The notes beneath the pieces were generated by a model, which saw only the letters and a program-made list of their open reading frames with translations, searched no databases and was not told the DNA's origin. Made by a program: the position numbers and the translations under genes. Below, piece after piece: positions 24,229 to 31,696 of a DNA stretch of 32,631 bases; position 1 is the first letter of the stretch; every line of letters begins with the position of its first letter. Source of the DNA: PALSA-505 sp035308365 (lineage in GTDB: Bacteria; Actinomycetota; Actinomycetes; Streptosporangiales; Streptosporangiaceae); NCBI GenBank assembly GCA_035308365.1, contig DATGGU010000082.1, positions 1-32,631 on the forward strand. The letters run 5' to 3'.

Positions 24229-24756
24229 TCAAAGATTCTCGGTGGCAAGCTCGACGGTGCTGTCGCCGGCCGGGATGAGCAGCGGCTCACCGAACTTGAC
24301 GATCTGCTTCACCGAGTATTCACCGGCCTTTGGCTCGGTGAACAGCGTGCAGGTGGACTCGACCGGGTCGATGAGCAGGAAGACCGGCACCATGCCGCGT
24401 GCGTACCCGAGCGCCTTGTCATAGTCTCGCTGACGCTTCCCCGGCCGGTCGCCGGAGACTACCTCGAGCGCGAAGCTGCATTCCGCCGCGGGAAATTCCC
24501 ATGTATCGCCGTCGATAAGGTGCTCCGGCCACTGCGCGAGATCCGGTACATACTCGGCCTCGCCGTGTTCGATGAGGAGTGTGGTGTTCTCAAAGAGATT
24601 GTCGATGCCGCGCCGCTGGAACGCCCGGCGCACCGCGAGGACGATCTTCGCATGGCGGCCCGCAGGCGTGGCTGCGTTCACGATGACTTCCCCTTCGATC
24701 ACCTCTGCATGGACCTCATCGGGCAGCATCGCGATGATGTCGTGCGCAGTCTTCAC
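24229..24756 (-). CDS. Uma2 family (DUF820) PD-(D/E)XK endonuclease-like protein
   Basis: A 175-residue protein with the Uma2 core: 'AEVIEGEVIVNA', 'LLIEHGEAEYVPDLAQW', 'FALEVVSGDRPGKRQRDYDKALGYARGMVPVFLLIDP'. The PD-(D/E)XK residues are D72, E98 and a Lys at K114 in the 'RDYDKALGYA' segment. Length is normal. Family knowledge: widely distributed restriction-endonuclease-like fold; many copies per actinobacterial genome; cellular role unknown. The start is ATG 24756. A methyltransferase pseudogene ends 73 bp upstream on the same strand, and a 36-residue ORF follows 20 bp downstream. Confidence 0.85.
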   Translation of the reverse strand: MKTAHDIIAMLPDEVHAEVIEGEVIVNAATPAGRHAKIVLAVRRAFQRRGIDNLFENTTLLIEHGEAEYVPDLAQWPEHLIDGDTWEFPAAECSFALEVVSGDRPGKRQRDYDKALGYARGMVPVFLLIDPVESTCTLFTEPKAGEYSVKQIVKFGEPLLIPAGDSTVELATENL

Positions 24757-24828
24757 GGCACAAGGATACGTGCGGGGATGAGCCTATCTGTGATCTTGAA
24801 CGTCTACTCTGTTATGTTCCAGGGGCTC

Positions 24829-25115
24829 TCAATGAACCGTGGCCGTGACCGTCTGGATGATCGCGGCATACAGGCGGTGCCACTGCAGGGAGCGGAAGCC
24901 CACGGCGGTGAGCAGCCGGGTGGCCCGCTGCCGACATCGAGCACCCGGCGCGGATTTGGTGCCGCTGCCAGCGCAACCTGGACGGCACGGCCGGAGATCT
25001 CGTGGTGCAGGCGCCCGCGCCAGCCAGCCTCATACCCGGGTGCTCGCCCGTCGAACGCCTTCACATCGCGGTCATAAGGCACCCGCCCGAGTCTGCCACG
25101 TTGCGCGCCCGTCAT
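24829..25115 (-). pseudogene. Class I SAM methyltransferase with internal deletion
   Basis: The minus-strand frame from ATG 25115 gives a methyltransferase N-terminus: 'PYDRDVKAFDGRAPGYEAGWRGRLHHEI', then RRVLDVGSG (motif I of the SAM-binding fold). Immediately after this, the +1 frame carries the C-terminal part 'ATRLLTAVGFRSLQWHRLYAAIIQTVTATVH' ending at TGA 24829-24831, matching the end of such enzymes (LLTAAGFRSVxWHR). The roughly 100 residues between motif I and the C-terminus are missing and the frames do not match. A deletion therefore joined the two ends out of frame, and the gene is dead. Confidence 0.75.
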
Positions 25116-25246
25116 CTTTCACCGAGGGCTGAAAGGGGCTGACATGGGGGATGTGCGGATGACTACGATCAGCGTGGATGATCACCTCCGGTCCTGCGGT
25201 CACGGCGACCGGGCCTCAACGGTGAGCAAATCTGATTGGAGGAGCG

Positions 25247-26923
25247 TTGATCAAACTGAGCCGTCGATCTCGCCTGGGTCTGGGCGTGGCTGCACCGATC
25301 GCCGCGCTGGCCGCCCTGATACCCGGCGCCGCCATGGCGGGTGCCGGGGCACACCCCGCGGCAGGCCGGGCCACCCACTCGTTCACGGGTTTCCACCTGC
25401 ACGCTGACCCGCCCTTGGGGCGTCCGGCGCCAGCCTCGAGGGTGCCGAACATCGCCGCGGGCAAAGCGTCGCCCTGGAAGCCGCTCCGCCATCAGCCTTC
25501 GTTCGATCCAGGCACGATGCTCCTGGCCAGCGACGGCACCGTGCTGGTCCATGCCGAGCCGCCCGCCGGAGGTACGAGCGCCTGGTACAAGCTCACGCCG
25601 GACTCCAAGGGCAGCTACGCCGACGGAACCTGGAGCAAGATCGCGTCGATGCCGAAGGGCTACGACCCGTTGTATTTCGCTTCGGCGATCCTGCCGAACG
25701 GGCAGATGATCACCGAGGGCGGCGAGTACCTCGGCGGAACCCCGGCGTGGACCAGCAAGGGCGCCATCTACAACCCGGTCACGAACAGGTGGCGGCCGGT
25801 CGCCCCGCCCGTGGGCTGGTCGAACATCGGGGACGCCCAGGGCGACGTGCTCGCCAACGGCACCTTCATGCTGGCCCAGGCGTGCCAGGACTGCCTGACG
25901 CCGAACCCGGTGTTCACCGAGAACGATGCCCTCTTCAACCAGTCTGGCCATGACTGGACGACCCTCGGCGGGGAGGGCAAGAACGACCCGAATGACGAGG
26001 AAGGCTGGACGCTCCTGCCGAGCGGTCAGCTCCTGACCGTCGATACATGGCTGACCCCGACCACCGAGCTGTTCACTCCGGCCAGCCTGAGCTGGTCGAG
26101 CGCAGGGAACACGGTGAAGTCGCCGGTCAACAGCAATGCGGTTGAACTCGGCCCGCAGGTTGAGATGCCGGGCGGTAACACGCTTGTTGTCGGCGGCGGG
26201 AACGGTCAGATCGCACCGGCGAAGTGCACCGCGCACACGCCGGCCCCCACCGCGCTCTACAACTATGCGGCCGCGAAATGGGTCAACGGACCCGCGATCC
26301 CCACGATCGGCGGCGTGCAGTATGATGCCGCGGATGGGCCCGGTGCCGTCCTGCCCGATGGCAACGTGCTGTTCCCGGTGAGCCCGTGCGTCTACAACAC
26401 GCCGATCGTGTTCTTCATGTACGACGCCAGCACGCACAAGCTGGTCCCGGTGCCCGATGTCCCAACCGCGGCCCTCGACACCTCGTACAACACGCGGCTG
26501 CTGGTTCTGCCGAACGGGCAGATACTGTTCGGCGACGGCACCCACAAGATGCAGGTCTACACGGCCGGCGGAACTCCCAACCCGGCCTGGGCGCCCTCGA
26601 TCACGGGGCTCAGCTCGTTCAGCTTCACCCCAGGCCAGACCGCCAGTTTGGCCGGCACACAGCTTGCCGGGCTGGACCAGGGCTCTGCCTACGGTGACGA
26701 CGTCCAGAGCGCCACCAACTTCCCCATCGTGCGGATCACCAACACGAAGACCGGCGTGGTCACCTACGCGCGAACGAGCGACTGGACCTCCGTTTCGGTT
26801 GCCCCCGGCGCGGCCTCGTCGGCCAAGTTCACCATCCCGGGCACGACCCCGGCCGGGCCGAGCACCCTCGTGGTGATCGCGAACGGCATCGCCTCGTCCC
26901 CGGTTCCGGTGACGATCGGCTGA
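25247..26923 (+). CDS. Secreted kelch/galactose oxidase-like beta-propeller protein
   Basis: A 558-residue protein with a basic/hydrophobic signal peptide (MIKLSRRSRLGLGVAAPIAALAALIPGAAMA, predicted cleavage near residue 30). The mature part has propeller blades such as 'MLLASDGTVLV', 'AILPNGQMITEGG', 'LLPSGQLLTVDTW', 'GGNTLVVGGGNG', 'VLPDGNVLFPVS' and 'LVLPNGQILFGDG', and ends in an immunoglobulin-like E-set domain (FTPGQTASLAGTQLAGL to VPVTIG), the galactose oxidase/DUF1929 layout. I see no Tyr-His pair like the radical-copper site of galactose oxidase, so enzymatic activity is doubtful. TTG 25247 is the start, preceded by GGAGG at 25238-25242. The gene is monocistronic, with a strong hairpin downstream. 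Confidence 0.83.
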   Translation: MIKLSRRSRLGLGVAAPIAALAALIPGAAMAGAGAHPAAGRATHSFTGFHLHADPPLGRPAPASRVPNIAAGKASPWKPLRHQPSFDPGTMLLASDGTVLVHAEPPAGGTSAWYKLTPDSKGSYADGTWSKIASMPKGYDPLYFASAILPNGQMITEGGEYLGGTPAWTSKGAIYNPVTNRWRPVAPPVGWSNIGDAQGDVLANGTFMLAQACQDCLTPNPVFTENDALFNQSGHDWTTLGGEGKNDPNDEEGWTLLPSGQLLTVDTWLTPTTELFTPASLSWSSAGNTVKSPVNSNAVELGPQVEMPGGNTLVVGGGNGQIAPAKCTAHTPAPTALYNYAAAKWVNGPAIPTIGGVQYDAADGPGAVLPDGNVLFPVSPCVYNTPIVFFMYDASTHKLVPVPDVPTAALDTSYNTRLLVLPNGQILFGDGTHKMQVYTAGGTPNPAWAPSITGLSSFSFTPGQTASLAGTQLAGLDQGSAYGDDVQSATNFPIVRITNTKTGVVTYARTSDWTSVSVAPGAASSAKFTIPGTTPAGPSTLVVIANGIASSPVPVTIG

Positions 26924-26954
26924 GCGCACCAGCCGCCAGAACTACGCGATACCC

Positions 26955-26984
26955 GGGCCCACTCCTTACGGTTGGGGTGGGCCC
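26955..26984 (+). terminator. Strong hairpin terminator after the kelch protein gene
   Basis: An 11-bp stem GGGCCCACTCC (26955-26965) with GGGGTGGGCCC (26974-26984), one G-T pair, and an 8-base loop, 31 bp after the stop codon. There is no T-tract, as in many actinobacterial terminators. Confidence 0.75.
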
Positions 26985-27292
26985 CGGTGGCTAACCGGTA
27001 CAGTTGCTAGCTGACCTCGGTGTTTTACCTGCCATACACCTGGGCGACATGTCAAAGTTGGTGTAGATTTACACCGAATTACGCTCACCCAGGGCCAGGC
27101 TGCATACGCCGGGGCCCTGTTGCGTGGCACAGGCCGGGGGGGACCGGTGGTACAGATGCCGAGCGCCGATGCTCTTGCAACGTCCGGGCCGACAGGCGGC
27201 CGATCGCCCGCTTGCCATGATGTTCGTGGTCAGCGGGAGTTCATGAGATCACCCGGTCAGGGAGCAGGCGGCGCACACGGGCCCGGCTGAGC
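26985..27292. other. Intergenic region ahead of the histidine kinase gene
   Basis: About 300 bases without a credible gene. The only structured element I see is the dyad at 27060-27075 (separate entry). A short frame at 27020-27220 has no family resemblance and no good ribosome site. Promoters for the kinase cluster probably lie here, perhaps near the more AT-rich 27010-27090. Confidence 0.5.
27060..27075. promoter_or_regulatory. Perfect dyad GGTGTA-GATT-TACACC, candidate regulator-binding site
   Basis: A 16-bp sequence with two perfect 6-bp arms and a four-base centre in AT-rich DNA 218 bp upstream of the kinase gene. A similar dyad with GTA-N4-TAC geometry occurs at 29502-29515. The form fits LuxR/NarL-family regulator sites, but binding is inferred only. 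Confidence 0.5.
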
Positions 27293-28801
27293 ATGGCCGG
27301 GCTGCCTGCCCTGCGGAATCTGCTGGCCTGGCGCGGGCCGGCCCCGGCGGACGGTGACTCCGGCGCCGGCCCGCCCGGCGTCACGGCCAGCGGGCGGTAC
27401 GGTGCCGGCTCCACGCTCGTAGCGACGGCACTGGTCTCCGGGGCAGCCACACTCGCGTTCGCCCTGATGCCACAGTTGCACCCGGGTTACCGGTGGCCGT
27501 CCGTGCGGATCGCGGTCGAGACGTCGGGGTCGCTCATCGCGCTGTTCGCCATGTTCCTGATGTTCGGCCGGCTGCGCCGGCGCACCTACCTGAACGAACT
27601 GCTGCTGGCGTCCGCGTTCGCGGTGCTCGCACTTTCCAACCTGCTGTTCGTGACGGTTCCGACGGTGGCCGGGTGGGCCCCCGATGACCTGACGGTCTGG
27701 GGTGCTCCGCTGGCCCGTTCGCTCGGCGCGTTGCTGCTCATTCTCGCCGCATTCATCCCGCGGTATGAGTTGCGGCGGGCTGGGCCCGTGATCGCGCTGG
27801 CAGCCTTCGCCGTGACCTGCCTGATCGGGCTCGCTGTCGTGTTCGTGCACACATTGTCCGCGCACTGGGCGCCGAGAATCTTCTCCGTGCACCGGGCGCC
27901 GGGAACGCTGGGGCCGGCCGGGCAACCGCAGCCGGGCTTTCATGGTCAGCCCATGCTTCTCGTGCTCGAATTGCTGGTGGCACTGCTCTACGGCTTGGCC
28001 GCCCTCGGGTTTCTCCGCCGCTCCAGGCGGCTGGGCGACGAGTTCTTCGGCTGGCTGGCGGTGGCGGCGACCCTGGCGGTGGTTTCGCACGTCAACTACT
28101 CATTGTTTCCGACTTCCTTTTCCCAGTCCGTGCTCTATACCGGCGACATATTCCGGTTCGCTTTCTACGGCGCCCTCCTGTTCGGCTGCCTGAGGGAGAT
28201 CTGGTCGTACTGGAACGCGCTGTCCGCGGCAGCGGTACTGGAGGATCGCCGGCGAATGGCACGTGACCTGCATGACGGGCTGGCGCAGGAACTGGCCTAC
28301 ATCTCCCGGAATCTCGATCTCGCCGCCGGTGAGGCGAGTGCGGAGACGATGGCGAAGCTGCGGCCCGCCGTCGAACGGGCCGTGGCAGAACTGCGGTCGG
28401 CCATCGGCGCCCTCGCTCCGCCGCGGCACCGGGATGCGGAGATCGCGCTGGCCGACGCGACGTCCGAGATCGCGGAACGGTTCAGAATCGAGCTCAAGCT
28501 CGATCTTGTTCCGGGTGTCCAGCTTTCGCCGACGCGCACCGAGGCGCTGATCCGGATCGCCTGTGAGGCCGTGGCCAACGCGGCCCAGCACAGTGGCGCC
28601 CCGAGTGTAACGGTCCGCCTGGAACGTGACGCTTCTTTGGTAAGGCTGCGGGTGATGGACCGAGGATGCGGGTTCGACACTGCCGCCCCGGTCAGCGGCT
28701 TCGGGCTCACCGGCATGCGGGAGCGCGCCCGGTCGGTAGGTGGGGAGTTGCGCATCCGTTCCGCGCCCGGTCGCGGAAGTGAGGTAGACGTCGCCGTTTG
28801 A
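27293..28801 (+). CDS. NarL-type sensor histidine kinase with eight-helix membrane sensor
   Basis: A 502-residue kinase. About eight predicted membrane helices span residues 40-300. The HisKA_3 dimerisation domain has the phospho-acceptor at H327 in ARDLHDGLAQELA, the NarX/DesK-type motif. The HATPase_c domain has the N-box 'IRIACEAVANAAQHSG' (N429), G1 'DRGCGFD' and G2 'GFGLTGMRERARSVGG'. All catalytic motifs are intact. No known sensory domain other than the membrane helices is recognisable, so the signal is unknown, perhaps membrane-linked. The first response regulator starts on its stop codon (TTGA 28798-28801), and three more follow. Confidence 0.92.
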   Translation: MAGLPALRNLLAWRGPAPADGDSGAGPPGVTASGRYGAGSTLVATALVSGAATLAFALMPQLHPGYRWPSVRIAVETSGSLIALFAMFLMFGRLRRRTYLNELLLASAFAVLALSNLLFVTVPTVAGWAPDDLTVWGAPLARSLGALLLILAAFIPRYELRRAGPVIALAAFAVTCLIGLAVVFVHTLSAHWAPRIFSVHRAPGTLGPAGQPQPGFHGQPMLLVLELLVALLYGLAALGFLRRSRRLGDEFFGWLAVAATLAVVSHVNYSLFPTSFSQSVLYTGDIFRFAFYGALLFGCLREIWSYWNALSAAAVLEDRRRMARDLHDGLAQELAYISRNLDLAAGEASAETMAKLRPAVERAVAELRSAIGALAPPRHRDAEIALADATSEIAERFRIELKLDLVPGVQLSPTRTEALIRIACEAVANAAQHSGAPSVTVRLERDASLVRLRVMDRGCGFDTAAPVSGFGLTGMRERARSVGGELRIRSAPGRGSEVDVAV

Positions 28802-29484
28802 GTGCCGAGACAAGACCGCTGCGCGTGCTGATCGCCGATGATCATGCGCCGACCCGCCATGACGTTTGGCAGGCACTCGACGCTGACCGGCGGTTCGAAG
28901 TCTGCGCGCAGGTGGCAGACGCCGTCGAAGCAGTGCAGGCCGCGGTGCGTGAGCACCCCGATGTCTGCCTGCTCGACATACGGATGCCAGGCAGCGGCCT
29001 GGCCGCCGCATGGGAGATCGGCGCGCGGCTGCCGCAGACGAAGATCGTGATGCTGACCGTTTCCGACAATGACACCGACCTTTTCGCCGCACTACGGGCG
29101 GGTGCCGACGGGTATCTGCTGAAGACAATGGACATCCGGCGCCTTCCCGATGCGCTCTACGGCGTGTGCCGGGGGGAAGCGGCCATGCCGAGGCTGCTCG
29201 TCACGCGGGTACTCGAGCGGTTTCACGGGCGGGAGCCGCGCTGGCGGCCGCTGGCCGGCGATGACATCGCCCAGCGCCGGCTGACGAGCCGGGAGTGGGA
29301 GGTGCTCGAACTGCTCGCCTGCGAGCACTCGACCGCCGAGATCGCGGACCGCCTCGTGCTCTCGGCCAGTGCGGTACGGGCGCACATCAGCTCGATCGTG
29401 CGAAAACTCGGAGTCGCCGACCGGACCGCCGCGATCAGGCTCTTTCGTGAGCAGAAAGATAGCCCACCGGCAGCAGCCGACTAG
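28798..29484 (+). CDS. NarL/FixJ-type response regulator 1 (coupled to the kinase)
   Basis: A 228-residue regulator. Receiver: acidic pair D14/D15 (IADDHAP), phospho-acceptor D60 (CLLDIRMPG), T87 and K109 (YLLKTMD). Output: LuxR-type HTH near residues 162-220 (LTSREWEVLELLACEHSTAEIADRL, LSASAVRAHISSIVRKLGV). The TTG start overlaps the kinase stop, so translation is likely coupled and this is the best candidate for the cognate partner. All phosphorylation residues are present. The target could include its own operon, for instance the dyads at 27060 and 29502. Confidence 0.92.
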   Translation: MSAETRPLRVLIADDHAPTRHDVWQALDADRRFEVCAQVADAVEAVQAAVREHPDVCLLDIRMPGSGLAAAWEIGARLPQTKIVMLTVSDNDTDLFAALRAGADGYLLKTMDIRRLPDALYGVCRGEAAMPRLLVTRVLERFHGREPRWRPLAGDDIAQRRLTSREWEVLELLACEHSTAEIADRLVLSASAVRAHISSIVRKLGVADRTAAIRLFREQKDSPPAAAD

Positions 29485-29485
29485 T

Positions 29486-29515
29486 GCTCAGGCAATTGAG
29501 CGGGTAGTAATACCC
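29486..29515 (+). promoter_or_regulatory. Two adjacent hairpins/dyads between regulators 1 and 2
   Basis: GCTCA (29486-29490) pairs with TGAGC (29497-29501), directly followed by GGGTA (29502-29506), GTAA, TACCC (29511-29515). They may act as a weak terminator/attenuator in the transcript, or the second dyad as a protein-binding site resembling 27060-27075. No T-run follows. Confidence 0.45.
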
Positions 29516-29537
29516 AGTAGCTTGCCCGCCCGGATGA

Positions 29538-30035
29538 ATGGCGAGGATACTGCGCGGGGTGCAAACATCGTCATTGCGGGTTTTGATAGCAGACGATCAT
29601 TCGCGGATCAGGCTGGCACTCCGCGAGGATCTCGAGCGGGGAGGGCTCGAGATCTGTGCCGAGGCCGGGACCGCCGCCGAAGCCGTTGCAGCAGCGCGGC
29701 GGGAACGGCCGGAGGTGTGCCTGCTCGACGTGCACATGCCTGGTGACGGCTTCGCAGCGGCCAGGGCGATCCGCAAGGCACTGCCCGCTACCAAGGTCAT
29801 CCTGATGACGGCAACTCCGGATGAGGAAGGCGCCCTGGCGGCCGCCGGGGCGGGCGCCCACGGCTACCTTGGCAAAGACGTGAACCCGCGCAGGCTGCCC
29901 CAGATCGTGCGCGCGGTAGCGGGCGGCGAGGCGGCCTACCCGCGCTCGCTGCTGGGCGCGCTGCTGCGAGCGGTGAGCCAGCAGCGGTTAGCGGCAGCGT
30001 TTAGAGACCTGAGCGCTCAAATCGCCGCGGCGTGA
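29538..30035 (+). CDS. Response regulator 2: receiver domain without an output domain
   Basis: A 165-residue protein: complete receiver with D19/D20 (IADDHS), D64 (CLLDVHMPGDG), T91 and K113 (YLGKDVNP). After the receiver it has the linker expected in NarL-type regulators (GGEAAYPRSLLGALLRAV) but stops before any HTH, ending in a short helix (LAAAFRDLSAQIAAA). The next 58 bases have no HTH-like sequence in any frame. It could be a phosphate sink or connector of the stand-alone receiver type, or a truncated regulator. Start uncertain: ATG 29538, or GTG 29559 just before the receiver. One TTA leucine codon at 29988-29990. Confidence 0.85.
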   Translation: MARILRGVQTSSLRVLIADDHSRIRLALREDLERGGLEICAEAGTAAEAVAAARRERPEVCLLDVHMPGDGFAAARAIRKALPATKVILMTATPDEEGALAAAGAGAHGYLGKDVNPRRLPQIVRAVAGGEAAYPRSLLGALLRAVSQQRLAAAFRDLSAQIAAA

Positions 30036-30093
30036 TGTGATTTCGCCTCCCAGGTACCAAGCTTGACCGGGGCTATCCACTGTGGGGGGAACC

Positions 30094-30729
30094 ATGCGCG
30101 TAGTGCTCTGTGATGACAACCTGATCCTTGATGAGGCACTTGCACCCGCTTTGACGGCGTGCGGCCACCAGGTCGTGGCGATCACGACCTCGGCCGCCGC
30201 CGGCGTCGCGGCGGTGAGAGCGCATCAGCCCGACGTTTACTTGTTAGACCCGCGAGCCTGCGGCGATGCGGACGGCCTTGCCGCGGTCCGCGCGATCAGG
30301 CTGCGCCAGCCGGGTACCGCCGTGGTGATCCTGACGAGTACGGCCGACCCCTCGGTCGCGGGAGAGGCGCGCAGGCTGGGCGTGGCCGGCTTTCTGAGCA
30401 AGGACCAGAACGTCGCACAGATCGTCCGGGCGCTGGACATTGTCGCGTCGGGCGGGACCGTGTTCGAGTCCGGGCTGCCGGGTTATCCGCGTGCCGCGGC
30501 ATCCCAGCGAAGCGAGCCGCCGTACGAGCTGACCCCGCGGGAGACCGAAGTGCTGCGCCGGATCGTCGCGGGCCAGGGGACCGGGCAAATGGCCCATGAG
30601 ATGAACATCGCCGCGAGCACCCTGCGGACCTACGTAAAGAACCTGCTCAGCAAGCTCGGGACGCACTCGCGGCTGCAAGCGGCCGCGCTGGCCAGCCGCG
30701 AGGGGCTGGTCGCCGAGTTGTCCGCGTAG
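30094..30729 (+). CDS. NarL/FixJ-type response regulator 3
   Basis: A 211-residue regulator. Receiver: D7/D8 (LCDDN), D52 (YLLDPRA), T81/S82 and K103 (FLSKDQN). Output: LuxR HTH around residues 148-205 (LTPRETEVLRRIVAGQGTGQMAHEM, IAASTLRTYVKNLLSKLGTHSRLQA). ATG 30094 follows GGGGGGA at 30084-30090; GTG 30082 is in the same frame but lies upstream of the ribosome site. The Leu just before D52 is encoded by TTA (30244-30246), a codon rare in this DNA. Its sequence has clearly diverged from regulators 1 and 4, so it is not a recent copy. Confidence 0.9.
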   Translation: MRVVLCDDNLILDEALAPALTACGHQVVAITTSAAAGVAAVRAHQPDVYLLDPRACGDADGLAAVRAIRLRQPGTAVVILTSTADPSVAGEARRLGVAGFLSKDQNVAQIVRALDIVASGGTVFESGLPGYPRAAASQRSEPPYELTPRETEVLRRIVAGQGTGQMAHEMNIAASTLRTYVKNLLSKLGTHSRLQAAALASREGLVAELSA

Positions 30730-30827
30730 CCCACGCTGATGCCGGCGGGAATGCCCAGCGGGGCAGACCGGGGAGACCGCCCCCTCAATTGTCGTAGCAA
30801 GGCCACGGCAGGCAGGGGTTTCACTAA

Positions 30828-30851
30828 GGGTGAGGGGTGAGACACGCTCAC
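30828..30851 (+). promoter_or_regulatory. Tandem GGGTGAG and small hairpin at the ribosome site of regulator 4
   Basis: GGGTGAG occurs twice in tandem (30828-30834, 30835-30841), and GTGAG (30837-30841) can pair with CTCAC (30847-30851), placing part of the ribosome site in a hairpin four bases from ATG 30856. This could limit translation of regulator 4, but the stem is short. Confidence 0.3.
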
Positions 30852-30855
30852 GAGC

Positions 30856-31521
30856 ATGGGAATCAGCGTCTTCGTCGTCGACCAGGAACGAACCTTCGCC
30901 GATGCTCTCGCGGCCCGGCTGGAGGCCGAGGACGACGTCGAGGTGGTGGCGGCCGTACACGCACGGACGCCGGCCCAGTGCTTGATAGTGGGGCGGCATG
31001 CCGACGTCATGCTGCTCGACGGTGACCTCCCCGACCGGGCCGCGATGCGGCTCTGTGAGGAACTGTGCGACCGGGAGGAGCCCCCTCGGGTCGTCATACT
31101 CAGTCACTCGTCAGAACCGGAACGGATCGTCGACGCGGTCCGGTCGGGAGCGGTCGCCTGGGTGGCCAAGAGTGAGTCGCTTCAGCATCTGCTCAACGTG
31201 ATCCGCGGCGTGGCCCAGGGGGAGACCTGGCTGCCCCCGGCCGAGGCCGGACGGGTGCTTGGATTGCTGATGCAGGACCTTGACCAGCGCCGGGACGACG
31301 ACCGGCTGCTCGGCGCGCTCACTCCCCGTGAGCGGGAGGTCCTGGTCTGCCTGGCAGCGGGTGCCGGGCGCCGGGAGGTGGCAGAGCAACTCCACCTGTC
31401 CGCGAACACGGTCCGCACGCATATGCAGAACCTGATGGCAAAGCTCGGCGTCCACTCCACCCTCGAAGCAGTGGCGATGAGCCGTCCGCATCTCGAGGCG
31501 TTGCGGCCTGATGTCAATTGA
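30856..31521 (+). CDS. NarL/FixJ-type response regulator 4 with altered acidic pocket
   Basis: A 221-residue regulator. Receiver: D9 and E11 in VVDQERTF where most members have D-D, phospho-acceptor D55 (MLLDGDLP), S83 in the Thr/Ser position and K105 (WVAKSES). Output: LuxR HTH near residues 154-212 (LTPREREVLVCLAAGAGRREVAEQL, LSANTVRTHMQNLMAKLGVHSTLEA). The replacement of the second acidic residue by Gln may weaken Mg binding, so phosphorylation is less certain than for regulators 1-3. ATG 30856 is the only good start. It is last of the cluster, 126 bp after regulator 3. Confidence 0.9.
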   Translation: MGISVFVVDQERTFADALAARLEAEDDVEVVAAVHARTPAQCLIVGRHADVMLLDGDLPDRAAMRLCEELCDREEPPRVVILSHSSEPERIVDAVRSGAVAWVAKSESLQHLLNVIRGVAQGETWLPPAEAGRVLGLLMQDLDQRRDDDRLLGALTPREREVLVCLAAGAGRREVAEQLHLSANTVRTHMQNLMAKLGVHSTLEAVAMSRPHLEALRPDVN

Positions 31522-31522
31522 G

Positions 31523-31546
31523 GCCTGCCGGAGCTGATGCGCAGGC
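31523..31546 (+). terminator. Possible terminator after the response-regulator cluster
   Basis: GCCTGC (31523-31528) can pair with GCAGGC (31541-31546) over a 12-base loop right after the stop of regulator 4. The stem is short and no T-run follows, so this is tentative. Confidence 0.35.
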
Positions 31547-31696
31547 TGTCTACGCCTGATGAGGGTGTTACGCAGGTCGGCAACCGGCAACGATTGATCA
31601 TGTCACGGCGGCGTTATGCCCTGATTTGTCAGCATGCATGGTCAACGGGACCCGCTTCCCCGATCCGTGCCGCCGCCGGGGGATGAACCGGGAGGG

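Noticed and set aside
25144..25407. An 87-residue open frame upstream of and overlapping the kelch protein gene
   Set aside because: The start lacks a good ribosome site and the sequence has no recognisable features; it overlaps the signal-peptide region of the true gene in another frame.
27020..27220. A 66-residue open frame in the intergenic region before the kinase
   Set aside because: No family resemblance, weak start context, and it lies over the dyad and probable promoter region.
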